Assembly (NCBI GenBank): GCA_963969345.1
Contig: OZ017766.1
Coordinates: 11,532,001 to 11,596,000 of the forward strand
DNA: 64,000 nucleotides
DNA from: Turbatrix aceti
Taxonomy: Eukaryota > Nematoda > Chromadorea > Rhabditida > Panagrolaimidae
Direction: 5' to 3'
Shown here piece by piece: positions 21,301-33,300 of this stretch; position 1 is the stretch's first letter, and each line of letters opens with the position of its first letter. The position numbers and the translations under genes were made by a program. A model generated the notes under the pieces. The model searched no databases. It was not told the DNA's origin and saw only the letters and a list, made by a program, of their open reading frames with translations.

Positions 21301-24300
21301 GAAATGATGACCGAAATGACGGGATTCCCAGATTTTGTTTCGTACGTCGCAGGTCGTAGCAGCCATCCAAAGAGCTTATCAATAGCCAAACGCTGAAGGA
21401 CTCGAGATGCGCCCGTGAGATTGCTCATTGACGAGAAAAACGTGGCCGATGAGATTCCAAGAAAGATGATACTTCTGATGAGTGCGACATCGCTAACGAC
21501 GAGGTAATCGTTTTGCAGGAGATCCCGGGAACACGTGAAGCAGAGGAGGAAAGCCGTGACAATGTAGACAACAAATGTCGAAAAGACGGCTTGCAGCGTG
21601 CCTCGTGGGATGGAGATGTGAGGCTTGGCGAGTTCACCTGAGACGTTCGCTCCTGCCATCAGGCCTGAAAAAAAAAGAAAATGAACATTTAAAAAAAATT
21701 TATTTTATCATAAAAAAATGTAATTATCATAAAACAAAACGTAAGTATTGGAAAAAAAAAGATTTTATAAAAAAATTATAAATTGTAAAAAAAATCATTT
21801 ATAATGCTTTTTTTTTGTTAAATCACCGAAAAGCGACGTAAAATTGTTCGAAAATTGTTAAGGACTAAAATTCAGTAAAAATACGTTATTTTAGTCTGAA
21901 CATGTGTCAAGCAGAAAATTACGGTAATTTGAAAAATAAATATTACGTCTAATTTTGAGAGAAACAACTTTTGCTGCCATTTTGTTACTTTTCAGATGCT
22001 AGTTTTTAAAAGTAACATTTTCTAAACGATTTTTTATTACTTTTCGGGCGCTGAATTTGGGGAGTAACGTTTGTTGAATGCTATTTTATTACTTCGGATT
22101 TTGCGAGTAACACTTTTTGACGCTATTTTGTTACTTAATTTTTTACGAGTAACACTTTTTCGCGCTATTATATTACTTTTTAGGTGCTGTTTTTTGAAAG
22201 TAACATTTTTTGGGCGTTATTTTATTACTTCAGGTGTGTCAAAAAATATTTATTCCAAAATTTTTATTTTTTATTTTATTTACAAAAAACGTTATTTTTT
22301 TCCAATATTGTTATTTTTTGTTTGCAACATTTTTTGGTACTATCAAAAAAAACCAACCAGTAACACCGCTGAAAATAATCGCAAACATAAAAGCGAAATC
22401 CGTGGATCGACCAGTTGTGTAGTCAAAAGTGTAGTTGGTCAACATGTTTTCGCTCAGCGTAGCAAAGCTGAAAAAAAGAAATTTTACGTACGCCAAAAAA
22501 TCACAAAACCAACCTAAAAGACGTGTAATTAGCCGTCACGGTCTGATCAAAGTCCGGGACTTTGGGTGACGAAGGATCGGATTCATTGGACAGCACCATG
22601 TACGCGTAAACGTTATCTGTCGGGATTTTTATGTGCGTCGGAGGCTTGATGATGACGGTCAGGACAAAAGATGCATAGGCTAGGAGCACGACGACGAATG
22701 CCAGGATAGCGGTGTTGGCAAACATCTTTGATCCCAGCAAGCAGAGGGCGAGGATTACGATGGATACCAGGACACAATGGAAGAATTTTCCGCCGAATGA
22801 ATCACCGTAACCTGAAAAAAATTTATTTAAAAATTTATTTAAAATTTTAATTCAACATTTTTTTATTTAAATTTAAAAAAAATTTTTTTTTTAAATTTTA
22901 AAAAAAATAAAAGAAATATAAATAATTTTCGCATTTTTTCTTTTTTTTATTGTAAAATTTTTATTTTTACAACAAAAAAAATTTTTAATGAAAAAAAATT
23001 TAAATAAAAAAAATTCAAAAAAGCTATGTAAAAAAAATGTTAAAAAACAAAATATTTTTTTAGTTATTTTTGAAGTAAAAAAACCATGATTATGATTACG
23101 GTAAAGTTTACAATAAATAACTCACCGACAACATTCGTGAAAGCTTCGGTGAAACCTGCGATGTACAACGCGCAGGAAAAAACATTTGCCACAAAAAACA
23201 GCACGCCGATAGATCCACCGAATTCAGGACCGAGGCTTCGACTGATCATGTCTGAAAGAATTTTAATTTTTCTTTTTTCAGTTTCCGAAAAAAACTATAA
23301 AACGTACAGTAAACACCACCGCCTTCAATGGCACCATTGGACGACACGGCACAAAGTGAGAGTACCGTAAGCAGAATAATGGAATAGGCGAGGCAGAGTT
23401 CGACGACTGTCATGAGGAATCCCAACTGACCGACTGCAAAGCCCATCCGGAGGAAAAGCAATGCGGAGAACATGGATATCGTAACGGGGGCGAAGACGCC
23501 GGCGGTTGTTGACAAGCCATTTGGGCGACCTGTGATTCCACCGAATTCTGAAAAAAAAGACAAAAATTAAATTTTAATGATAATTTATGACAAAAAAATT
23601 CTTGTTCGAGAACAGTGAAATAATAAATTAGTCACAAAGTATTATAAAAAATGTGTTGAAAAAAATTTTACTCTCAAGGAAATAACACAATAACGCAAAA
23701 AAATTGTAAATAATATTTCTCAAAAATGAAGTAAAAAAATAACGTTCAAAGAATGTTATTCGCAAAAAAAACAGCGCCTAACATAAAACGTAGCAGCAGA
23801 AACAGCGCCTAAAAAGTAATACATTAGCGTTTATAAAATGTTACTTTTAAAAAAGAGCACGTGAAAAGTAATAAAATAAGATCCGTAAATTGTTACTTTC
23901 AAGAAACAGGGCCTAAAAAGTAACAAAATAGCTATCAAAATGTTACCAAAGTAATAAAAAAGTAATAAAATAGCATTCTTGAATTATTATGCAGCGCAAC
24001 AAAAAAATCGTTTTTCTTTGTTTACGTAAACTTTCACATCGATGCACATTTTACGTTTATGAATAAACAAAAAATTTTCCAGAGAACAATTTATTATTCT
24101 TTCCGCGAAAACTTATAACAGCAAAAAAAATCTGTCCCTCATTATAAAATCCATAAAATTCAGATCAAAATTCACAACGCTATTTTTTATATTTCGTGAA
24201 AAATGAAAATGTTTTACAAAAATGAGAAAGCACATTTCTTTTTATGGGCATTCTTCATTCACATGTTCCATGCTTTCTGTTCTCGTTTCATCTCGAGAAA

Positions 24301-24642
24301 CCAATACAAAAATTATTTAGTATGTGAACATGTGCGCGCGTGTGTGTGTGTCCGTGACTCACCATTGGGCGCCGATGATGAACTACCGCCAGCGGTCGTT
24401 GATTGCTGACCGTAAGCATCAAAGGAACCGGATGACGTACTAATCCGTGACGGTGAATCTCGTTCGTTGGAGACGCCATGGCCATCGATGTGGGTGGCAT
24501 TTCTCGGACGAACGGTCACACCACTCGGCGAAGAAGTTGCGAGTACGTCGGGTAAAACATCGCTGCCATCCATGATGCTAAACGCTGAATCATCAACCAG
24601 ACGACCGGGTCGTGGATGATTATCGCTGCTGCTGCTAAACAT
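18359..24642 (-). CDS. SLC12A9: Solute carrier family 12 member 9-like (cation-chloride cotransporter family, CIP1)
   Basis: Eight exons close in frame to 958 codons: 24642-24363, 23547-23308, 23251-23126, 22811-22514, 22467-22358, 21664-21285, 20559-19783 and 19024-18359. The N-terminal 90 residues are Ser-rich and cytosolic. Then come [21 protein letters not shown], the [21 protein letters not shown] stretch, GFTEAF, and [18 protein letters not shown], all characteristic of SLC12 and closest to SLC12A9. The C-terminal cytosolic domain has [20 protein letters not shown] and [14 protein letters not shown], also as in SLC12A9. Mammalian SLC12A9 is an orphan that binds NKCC1, so transport substrates should not be assumed. 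Introns 5, 6, 7 and 1 carry 52-bp repeat arrays. It is divergent from the Q/P-rich gene, with a 1.5-kb shared upstream region. Confidence 0.93.
19095..19480 (+). repeat. 52-bp repeat array in SLC12A9 intron 7 (array 6)
   Basis: Forward units, antisense to the host gene, carry GTTAC/ATTAC and GTAAC/ATAAC pairs spaced as in the other arrays. It is more diverged toward the right end. Confidence 0.75.
20925..21130 (-). repeat. 52-bp repeat array in SLC12A9 intron 6 (array 7)
   Basis: Reverse-orientation units: AAAATGTTACTTGTGAAAAA, AGTAACATAATAAAGTCC, AGTAACAAAATAGCGTG. About four units. Confidence 0.75.
21845..22245 (+). repeat. 52-bp repeat array with leader (array 8, copy of array 5)
   Basis: It lies in SLC12A9 intron 5. 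It matches 17640-18000 in leader and unit order, and extends by one more unit (TTTTTTGGGCGTTATTTTAT) than array 5. Confidence 0.8.
23635..23990 (-). repeat. 52-bp repeat array in SLC12A9 intron 1 (array 9)
   Basis: Reverse units with AAAAAGTAA(C/T)ACATTAGCGTT, AGTAATAAAATAAGATCC and AGTAACAAAATAGCTATC, ending near 23990. Confidence 0.75.
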
Positions 24643-26181
24643 GGCTTGGTTTACTTCGACGAGGAAAACCACGTTGTTGAAGAGTCCTGGGACGAAATAT
24701 TTTTTTGTGTTGTTCAAGGACAATCCAAACAAAGCGGCTGGCGAGTTGAGTCCCGGAAAAAAAAGGAACCAGCGGAAATGGTTCTTTTGTTGTTGCTTTT
24801 TTTCTTACGTTGTTTTCAATCTGAAAAATAAAACAACAATTCATGTCTGTTTACGTCAGCAAAAACAGAAAACTCAAACAAAAATTGTTTCCTCAAAAAA
24901 CAAAAAATTTAATCTTTACAAAAATCCAAAATCAATTGTTCCACGAAAGAAAAAAAGAAAAAATTCATCTTGACGTCTTCAAAAAGACTTACGTGGTCAG
25001 TCAGTGTCAGTTTGTCTGCGCGACTTGACTTTTTAGCTGCGCAGGCATCCCGCCGGGGTCGAGTCCGCTGGCGCTTGGCGTTCTGTCGTCGATCGAACAG
25101 CGAGCGAGCGCGCAGACTGGCCTTGCGCCGCCGTCGCGTGCGCGTCGGGAACGAGCGACGCGTGCACGAGAACGAATGCAGCCAGCTTGTCGATAACTTG
25201 CGTGGTATACATACTGGTTAGTTTTGCCGTTATTGTGTTTCTGTTATTGCCGCCGCAGCATCATTGTGATTTGATATTGATTCTCTTTGCTTTTTACCTG
25301 GTCAATACGAGGTTATCGGGATTCATCAGGTTTTGCCCACAACTGCGCTCTGGGATTTGTCTTATTACACTTGAGCTGCTCTGATACGTTGTAATGTTGA
25401 ATGGGCATCTATGATATCCTTGCCTTGGCGCGTAATTTTCATTTTTCTTGTGAATAACGCTAATGAAGCCTATTTTGTTACTTTAGGTAGCTGTGTAACG
25501 TTCTAAAGCTTCTGTTTTTGCTAATAACAGTTTTTGATGCTGTTTTATTACTCCCCTCTTTGCGAGTAACGTTTTTTGTACCTATTTTGTTACTTTTTAA
25601 GTGCTGTTTTTTAAAAGTAACGTTTTCAAAACGCTGTTATATTACTTTTCCTTGAGCTGTATTTTGAGAGTAACTTTTTTCGAATACTATTTTATTACTT
25701 TCTTACCTTTTTAGGCACTGTTTTTTGAGAGTAACGTTTTCCGGATGCTATTTTGTTACTTTTGATGCGAAAATGCGTATTATTTATAAAAACGACCGTT
25801 ATTCCGTTTTTTGTGAGTAAAATTGTTTGTGCCTTTTTTGTTACGTTTACGTGCTGTTTTTTGAATGCTTATTATTTTGTGACTTTATTACCATTGTTTA
25901 TCGTTAAATAGTTGATTTTATGGTTATTTTTCTTAGTTATTTGTTTTTTTTTGTCCCAGCACGAATTGCGTTTTTTAAAAATCAAATCTGGCCTACTTAT
26001 GATTTTTGGTTTCGCCGAGTAACTTTTTTTGTGCCTTTTTTTGCGAAAATATTTTTTAGGCCTTAATTTTTTACTTTTTGTTTGACGTTCTTTTTCTCCT
26101 GGCGCGATTTTGTTGCTTCGTTCCTTTTTTTTCTGTTGTTTTTGTCATTTGGCCTACTTTTATCCATTTTTTTCAGTTTGC
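24643..26181. promoter_or_regulatory. Divergent upstream region of SLC12A9 and the Q/P-rich gene
   Basis: This 1.5-kb region separates two divergent start codons. A GC- and CpG-rich island at about 25015-25185 (many GCGAGCGAGCGCGC-type runs) stands out in an AT-rich contig and is the best candidate for a shared promoter. A 52-bp repeat array fills 25445-25870. A TTTTTCAG acceptor ends at 26176, just before the downstream start codon. No coding exon is seen. Confidence 0.5.
25445..25870 (+). repeat. 52-bp repeat array upstream of the Q/P-rich gene (array 10)
   Basis: Forward units with AGTAACGTTTTTTGTACC, TTTTCAAAACGCTGTTATAT and TTTTCCGGATGCTATTTTGT, about eight units. Confidence 0.8.
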
Positions 26182-29100
26182 ATGCGCAGTTTTGAACCTC
26201 CTTCGGGTTCAGCTATCAGCATGGATGCCAGTGAGTATTACGGCCACAACCTGCAGCAACAATCTCAACCCCAGCAGCAGCAGCAGCAAGCTCCCCCGCG
26301 ATGCACTCTTCCACCCGCTTCGTCTTTCTTCGATCACCAAAGCACTCCCACCGAGACCGGATCCAGTCAACCGGGATCCCAGATTCCACAGACCCCAGCC
26401 TCGCCGTATGGAATGTACTCTACCGGCCCGCCGACGGGTAACAACAGTTTCCCACCGACTCCGTACATCTCGCCTCCCACGATGCAGCCTCCTCCACCGT
26501 CGCTGTCTTCTCCGACGTATGCCATGCCGTATCCTGCGGGGTACGAGCCGGGGTACACCCCCGTGCCTGCTCCTCCATCGTATCCCTCGCCGAGTGGAGG
26601 TCCTCCGCCGACTTTTGCCTCACCTGTCGGACCCCATCAACAGACCGGACCGTATCCCTCACCTGGGGGTTACGGTCCGGGGCCACCTGACCAGGGTGTC
26701 TATCAGGGAGGATATCCCTACGCTCAGTATGCACCGAGGGTGACTCCTACTCAGATGTCTGCCTACGATCAGAATCAACTTCAACCGGGACCGTCGGGGT
26801 ACGGTATGCAGCCCCCACAACAAAATGAGTGGTATCCGGTGTCTTCGACGTGCTACCCTCCACCCCAGCAAATGTATCCCATGAGCTCGCCGACCTTCAT
26901 GCATCCTCCCCAGGGTGGGTTTGATCAGCATCAAAGGCAGAGGCCGTATCCGGGAATGGCACCGGAGATGGGTTACATGCATCCACCTGGTCAGGGTCAG
27001 CCCGGGCAGGGCATGATGGCACCCGAGCAGTATCACATGGGCCCTGGGCCGGGGCATAATATTTACCAGCAGCCCCAGCCACAAGTCGTGGCGAGACCGG
27101 GACCGGGAGCGTACATGCCACCGCCACAGTACCCACACATTCCACCGGGCCCCCAACAGCAGCAGCAACCTGTTTATCCGGATCAACAGGCGTACTGTGA
27201 CTACGCAGCGATGCCTCCGCCTTCCGGACCAATGGCAATGCCGCCACCGAGGCCACCTGTCCAGCAGCAGGTTCGATTCAGTCCACAACAACTGCCTCAG
27301 CCTCAGCCGATGCAACAAGAACCCCTCCCACCGGTCCCGCCTCCGACCCAGCAACAACAACCACCATCCATGAAGAAGCAGGATGAACCCCCCGGACCGA
27401 AACCCAGAAAGCCAAGAGCGCCGAGAGGCGAGGGAAAAAGAAAGCGAGAACGAGCGACAAAAAATTCGAATTCGACTGCGACAATTGAACACGTGCCGGT
27501 TTCCGTGTCTGGCGATCATCCGGAAGGCAGTGGTGGCAGCGTGCCGGATCCACCGAAGCCGAAGAGGACCCGTGCTCCGAGGCAGAGAAAACAACAAGTC
27601 AAGACTGACAGTATCCCGGCTGAAGGCAGTTTGGGTGGAGGCGTGGCACCGTCAACCGAGCATATTACTGCTTCTGTTGAAGCTGTTGTTGCGGTATGTT
27701 TATTTTTTGGGTGGGGGTTGAAATGGTTAGAAAAGTACGATTTGACGTTATTTTGTTATGCAGTATATTACGATAGTTTGAGCCTAAAAACATTACATCG
27801 GATTTTGTGAGTAACATTTTTTGACGCTATTTTATTACTTTTTAGGCGCTCTTTAAAAAAAGAAATATTAGTTAGACACTATTTTGTTACTTTTTATTTT
27901 GCGAGTAGCACTTTTTGTACTTGTTTTGTTACTTTTCAAGTGCTGTTTTTTAGAAGTAACATTTTCTAAACGTTATTTTATTACTTTTTTTCGGAGCCGA
28001 TTTTTGAGTGTAATGTTTTTGTGCGCTATTTTTGCGATTTTTTTGCTGAATAATAATTTTTGGTTGCTATTTTGTTACTTTTTGCGAATAATCTTTTTTA
28101 CTTTATTTTGTTTTTTTTACGTTTACCGAGTAACTTTCAAAATCTACGATGTTTTTTCTTGTATTATTATCACTTTACACGAGTAATACGATATTTTTAG
28201 ATATTTTTACATTACTTTTATGCATAAAACCTAAAATTTACAATTTTTTTGTGTTTTTTTGGTGCCTAAAAATTGTTTTTTTTATGAATTTACGATTTTT
28301 TGCAGCGTCAAACAAGCTTCGGATCGCTTCCGTCGGTTGAAGTATCGACCGTCGATGATTCTTCCACTCCTACGATGTTGCCTCTACAACAACCGCCGCC
28401 GCAACAGCAGCATCAGCAACAACAACAACAACAGCAGCAGCAAGTTTTTTCTCAACAGCAGCTCCCTGACCAGCAACCACAACCGCAGCCACAGCCCCAA
28501 CAACCACCGGCAAAAAAGCGTCGATGCGTGCGATCATTCAACGAATTGGCCGAGCCTCCACCGACTGAGTCATCGGAGGATGGCACGGGACTGACCGTAC
28601 GCGAACATTTGCAACAGCAGCAGTACGTCAAACGGATTGCAGAACAGCAGCAACTCATGTTGATGCGGATCAAGGAGGATAGCGAGAAGCGTGTCCAGCA
28701 GGGATTGACTCCGACACCCCTACCTGGCCAGGTGGGTGACCCGAGCGAAGGTGGTAGTGGTGGTGAACCTGGTCCGAGTAATCTGGCGGGAATGGAAATG
28801 CTGCCATCGTCTGGGACCACCCACGACGGTGAAGGTGACGCTCCAAAGGTCCATAGGGATGCCCATCCCGCCGATCCCCGACACCACGAGACGACTTCCC
28901 CCGCAACAGGAGCGGAGCCAAACTCCCGGAAACCACCAACCAAGTCGAATTCAATGGACGAAGCTGTAGCTGCGAAAATCGACAAAATCGGCGGCTTTCA
29001 GGGCAAGACGGTAGGCGAGCTCGCAGGTACGATAGAAGGCGTCCCACTTCCGGTACCTGTCGTCAAAAAGCCCCCACCCAAACAACGCAAGCCCCGAAAA

Positions 29101-31040
29101 ACCAAAGCCGCGCTCGCGAAGGAAGCTGCACAGGCCGAAGCTGAGGCCCAGAAAGCACAAATTATGCTGGCTCACGCAGCAAAAAAAGATCCGGCCAAGT
29201 TGATGGCTAAATGCGTTGTCCTGCAGCGAAAACTGGCGTCTGAATGCATCGTGGGTTTTTATTAGGGCAAAGATTTTTTGGGATAATCATGGTGGCTTTT
29301 TTTTCAGCATCAATCGTCGCTGACTGATACGGTATCAAGGCTGAAGTATCAAGCGTTTATGGTAGCTGAAGATCGAAAGTGAGTTTTACGAGTGGGGTTT
29401 TGGGGACTTTGTACGATAACGAACGCTGTTCAACATGTCTTTGGTTAAAAAATACGGGTTTTTTGATTTTTTTGTACGTTACGATTTTTTTTGTTTTTTA
29501 CTGTTTTCTTATGCTTCTGCAAAAAAACTGAATTTCGCTACGAGATTCGCTGTGCAATATTTTTTACTGGTATAAATGTAACAAAATGTCATCAAAAAAT
29601 GATATTTTTTAAAAACGGCACGAAAAGTAATAAAATAGTGTCAAAAAGTTGTTGCTTTTAAAAAACACCGCCTAAAACGTAATACACTAGCGTCAAAAAA
29701 TGTTATGCAGCAAAAACAGCGCATAAGAAAGTAACAAAATAGCGTCAAAAAATGTTACTCACAAAATAAGTGCAGTAATAAAACAGCGTTTTTTTACGTT
29801 TTTTTTAAACCTATGAAAACAAAAAAAAATGTGCTGTATACTTTCTCATACGCTGTATTTTTTCAGAGTCCTTGCCAAGCGTCTACAATACCATGAGAGA
29901 AATCGCATGCGTCGAATCGTGGTAAAGCGTCGCAAAGCCGCGGCTCTCGCCCAACAACAGCAATCCGTCGAACCCGTCGGTGGTGATTCGTACGAACCCA
30001 CGCCGACGCCATCGAACAACGGCTTCAACGATGCGGATTCCACTCCACTCGACGAAAACGGTCAGCCTGTGGTTGTTTACGATGGAAAATCGTCGGTCGG
30101 TGAAGAAGCTGCTGTCAAGGAGGAAACTGTAGCTGAATCTCAGCCGGTGGATCAAAAACCAGTTGAAACGAGTATTTTGCACGTCAACGGAAAGCCGGTA
30201 GTTGTCGACGAAGACGTCATGCAGCCCAAAGCCATGTACGTCTACCTGGAAGCCCCGCCTACCGGTGGAGAATTTGACAATATACCGTTTGTCAATTTTG
30301 GTCAACAGGTAAATCCTGTTTCTGCTTCTGCTCCTGCACCTGTTCCGGAGGTGGTCAAACCGAAGCAGAAGAGAACGAGAAAACCAAAGACTGAAAGCGG
30401 AGATCCTATCAAGCGCCGGGGAAGACCGGCGAGGACCACCCGCAGCGAAGTCCAACAAAGTGCCCAGGGTACCGTAGTCTATGGACCCGTAATGCCGTCG
30501 ACCGAAGGACAAATGGTAATTCTCAGACAGACGACGACAGGATTCGACGATCAGGCTCAAGTCGTACCCGGCGGACCGAGTGGATACATGGATGTTGATT
30601 TCGTCGAAGGACAACACGATTCCAGTTCTCAGATGGGATCAAACTACGATGACGATTTATTTACCGCAGAAGACGCTGAAGTTGCTCAGTTGATTGGAAA
30701 CAGCACGAGAGTCTATCCGGATATTGGGAATTCAGATGGACGAACGCATGGATTTGGCGCGCCTTTTGACGACGAAGATGAGGAGAGAAATGGTAATGTC
30801 GGGCGAGGCACCCGACAGTATCGAGAACGTGAGCGTGAACGCGAACGCGAACACGAGAGACAGCATCATCACCTCCCCATCCAGCCGCCTTCGACGATGC
30901 TCGATGATATGGGATACTTCAATGACTGGAATCCACACGAAGGCCTTGATATGGATATACTCGGAGATGCAACGGTAACGTCGGCGTCGACAAATCAGAA
31001 TGGTGGACGGTCAAAGTTGTATGAAAGGACTTCTCTTTGA
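26182..31040 (+). CDS. Large Q/P-rich nuclear protein with AT-hook-like basic patches and a coiled-coil module
   Basis: Exons 26182-27693, 28306-29250, 29308-29378 and 29867-31040 join in frame to 1233 residues. Residues 1-400 are low-complexity Pro/Gln/Tyr/Gly, with poly-Q runs. Basic patches of AT-hook type follow: KPRKPRAPRGEGKRKR, KRTRAPRQRKQQ, KQRKPRKTK and KRRGRPARTTR (the canonical RGRP core). In between, a second poly-Q tract opens exon 2. A predicted helix spans exons 2-4: KLMAKCVVLQRKLASEC, then LTDTVSRLKYQAFMVAEDRK, then VLAKRLQYHERNRMRR. That stretch resembles the 'LL-x-RLLQYE' coiled-coil of INO80E/TBRG1-type chromatin proteins, but this is a weak inference. An acidic C-terminus follows with an alternating R/E run (REREREREREHERQ). 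Probably a chromatin or transcription cofactor. A second in-frame start at 26221 is possible. The stop is followed by a donor and the 3' UTR may be spliced. Confidence 0.75.
27735..28200 (+). repeat. 52-bp repeat array in Q/P-rich gene intron 1 (array 11)
   Basis: Forward units, including AGTAACATTTTTTGACGCTA and AGTAACATTTTCTAAACGTT. The last units, near 28100-28200, are degenerate. Confidence 0.8.
29575..29790 (-). repeat. 52-bp repeat array in Q/P-rich gene intron 3 (array 12)
   Basis: Reverse units: AGTAATAAAATAGTGTC, ACGTAATACACTAGCGTC, AGTAACAAAATAGCGTC. Confidence 0.8.
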
Positions 31041-31224
31041 TGGTGGGTTTTTTTGAGGGGGTTACGGTATTTTATGGTCTTATAAAAGAAAAAAATGAAC
31101 CTAATTTCGGACAACGTTCGATAAGCGGACCTGATAAAAAAAACCCCGCATATAAACTCTCGAAGCGAAAAGAGACTTTTTGTGCGAGAAAATAAAAAAG
31201 TTGGAAAACGATATTTTAGAAGCT

Positions 31225-31510
31225 CCAAAAAAGTGGAATAACATTTTTTTCGCCTTTTATGTTACTTTTGGTTTTGCGAGTAACATTTTTTGACGCTATT
31301 TTATTACTTTTCGGGCGCTGAATTCGGGGAATAACGTTTTTTTGAACGCTATTGTATTACGTTTTGTGCGCTAATTTTTGGAGGTAACATTTTTCTTACT
31401 TTATTTTGTTACTTCACTTTTTCCGAGTAACACTATTGGTCACTATTTTTTATTCCGTTTTTTACAAATAATTTTTTGGGCCTATTTTGTTACTTTCTGT
31501 GCGCATTTCT
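31225..31510 (+). repeat. 52-bp repeat array (array 13)
   Basis: Forward units between the Q/P-rich stop codon and its putative 3' UTR exon, e.g. AGTAACATTTTTTGACGCTA at about 31279. Confidence 0.8.
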
Positions 31511-33064
31511 GGGGTTTTTATTTTTGAAATTTTAAAACGCCAAAAAATCATAATGATTGAAATTTCGGCATTCATTTCAGTATATTTTTTTAAATAATTT
31601 TTTTCTATTGAAATTTTTATTTTTTACTAAATATATTTTTCAGGTACAATCCCCGCGACTGATCTTTCGGTGCTGAATATTTTTTGCTGCTCAAAAGCCA
31701 ACTATCTCCTTCTCCCAATGCCAGACTGCTGCTAACCATTATTTGCCTTCACAAAAGAAAGACGCACCACCGATCCGACACTCACTTATTGTTGAGTAGA
31801 GTAGAAAAGCATAACTTCAAAAAAAACACACGATTTGTAGTACACTTTTGTCATATTTTGTTCATTCCTGTAATTTTGTATACCGTATACTCCGCCGACG
31901 TGTGTGTTACCTTCCTTACCTGACCATTCAAAAATGGTGTAAAATTTCATTTTTTTTGATTTTTTTTCAGCGGTTTTTTTGTTGTCTGTATACATTTTTG
32001 AGCCACCGCTTTTACTGATTTTTTTTTGAACTGGCTGCACGATGCCGTTGTGCGTGCCCGACACCTTGTGCTCCGCCTTGTTTGTTTGTTTGTTTTTTTC
32101 TGATGATCTCATATTCTGCGGTGATGACCTGAATTGTCCATCCCTGCTCGCGGTACGTACATAGAATGAACGTAGTGTACTGTATTTTTGTATGTGTTAC
32201 CTACCTTCCTTTTTTTCAACTTTTTCAACTACTACCTTTTTTGCATGCATTGTATGGATAAAAAATATTATTTGTAATAAATGTTATGCTAATGTATTGG
32301 ATGATTTTTTTAATTTACTTATTCAGATTTTTGCTGGGTAGTAATTTTTTTTAAATTGGTATAAATGTATTTTTTAATTTTTTTTACATTGTCTAAATAA
32401 TTTTTTTTTAATTTAAATTTTTGTGTTTGTTTTTAAAAATTGTAAAGAAGAAATTGTACAACTTTTTTGTAAATATTTTAGTGAACAATTTTTTTTTAAT
32501 AATAACAAACTTTTTTTTGCCGAAAAAAATATTTTTCATGATCAAAAACGGGAAGCAAGTAATTATTTATTAGTCATCGTAAATATTTTCTACCTGTTGT
32601 GGTTTTCATATTTTTTTGTTCGTTCAATTCGATAATCCCACTGCAACACCAACGCCAACAAAAGCATGCGTATGCGTGTGTTAACCACGCTTTTGTATGC
32701 AAAGCTCCAATCTAATCTGGTTTATTATAATATTTGTATGTATGCACGTCGGAGGGACACAAATGGACACTGGTATTTATGTATGCATTTTCCTGTGGGT
32801 TTGTACACATACTCCGGTTTGGATGACATTTATTTTTTTATGTACTTTTATGTACATTTTCATTTTTGATTTTTTTAGCAAAACTGTGGTTTCTGATAAT
32901 AACAATAACGGGCAACGACCGTGTTTTTGTTGATGTTTTATTCGGGAATGAGCGAGCGGTGGTGATCGAATTCGGTGTTTTGAATATGAAAAAAAGTGAA
33001 AGTAATTTATTTTTTGGACGTATAAAAAAAGTTATTTTTAAAAAATATCATTTTTTGGATTATT

Positions 33065-33300
33065 TTATAAATTCGGAATTTTCGAATAACATTTTTTGAT
33101 GCTAATATTTTGTTATTTTTCACGTGCTGTTTTTTTGGGAGTTATTTTATTACTTTTTTATGCGCTGTTTTTGCGGAATAACAATTTCTGAACGCTATTA
33201 TATTACTTTTTTTTTTTTTTTTTTAAATTTTTTAGTAACATTTTTTTCGTTTTTTATAAATTACAATTTTTATGTAAACCTATTTTGTTACTTCATGTGC
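33065..33300 (+). repeat. 52-bp repeat array, degenerate (array 14)
   Basis: Forward units with ATAACATTTTTTGATGCTAA and CTGAACGCTATTATATTAC. The text from about 32905 (GGCAACGACCGTGTTTTTGT, GAATGAGCGAGCGGTGGTGA) resembles the complement of SLC12A9 exon 8 plus its intron 7 at 18935-19160. It therefore appears to be a decayed duplicate of that exon-intron boundary. Confidence 0.65.

Noticed and set aside
24340..24352. GCGCGTGTGTGTGTG tract near the SLC12A9 exon 1 donor
   Set aside because: Short dinucleotide repeat, ordinary in intronic DNA and not affecting the splice site.
26367..27597. Long minus-strand open frames opposite the Q/P-rich exon
   Set aside because: They are antisense shadows of a GC-rich coding exon; the plus strand shows in-frame splicing and coherent protein composition.
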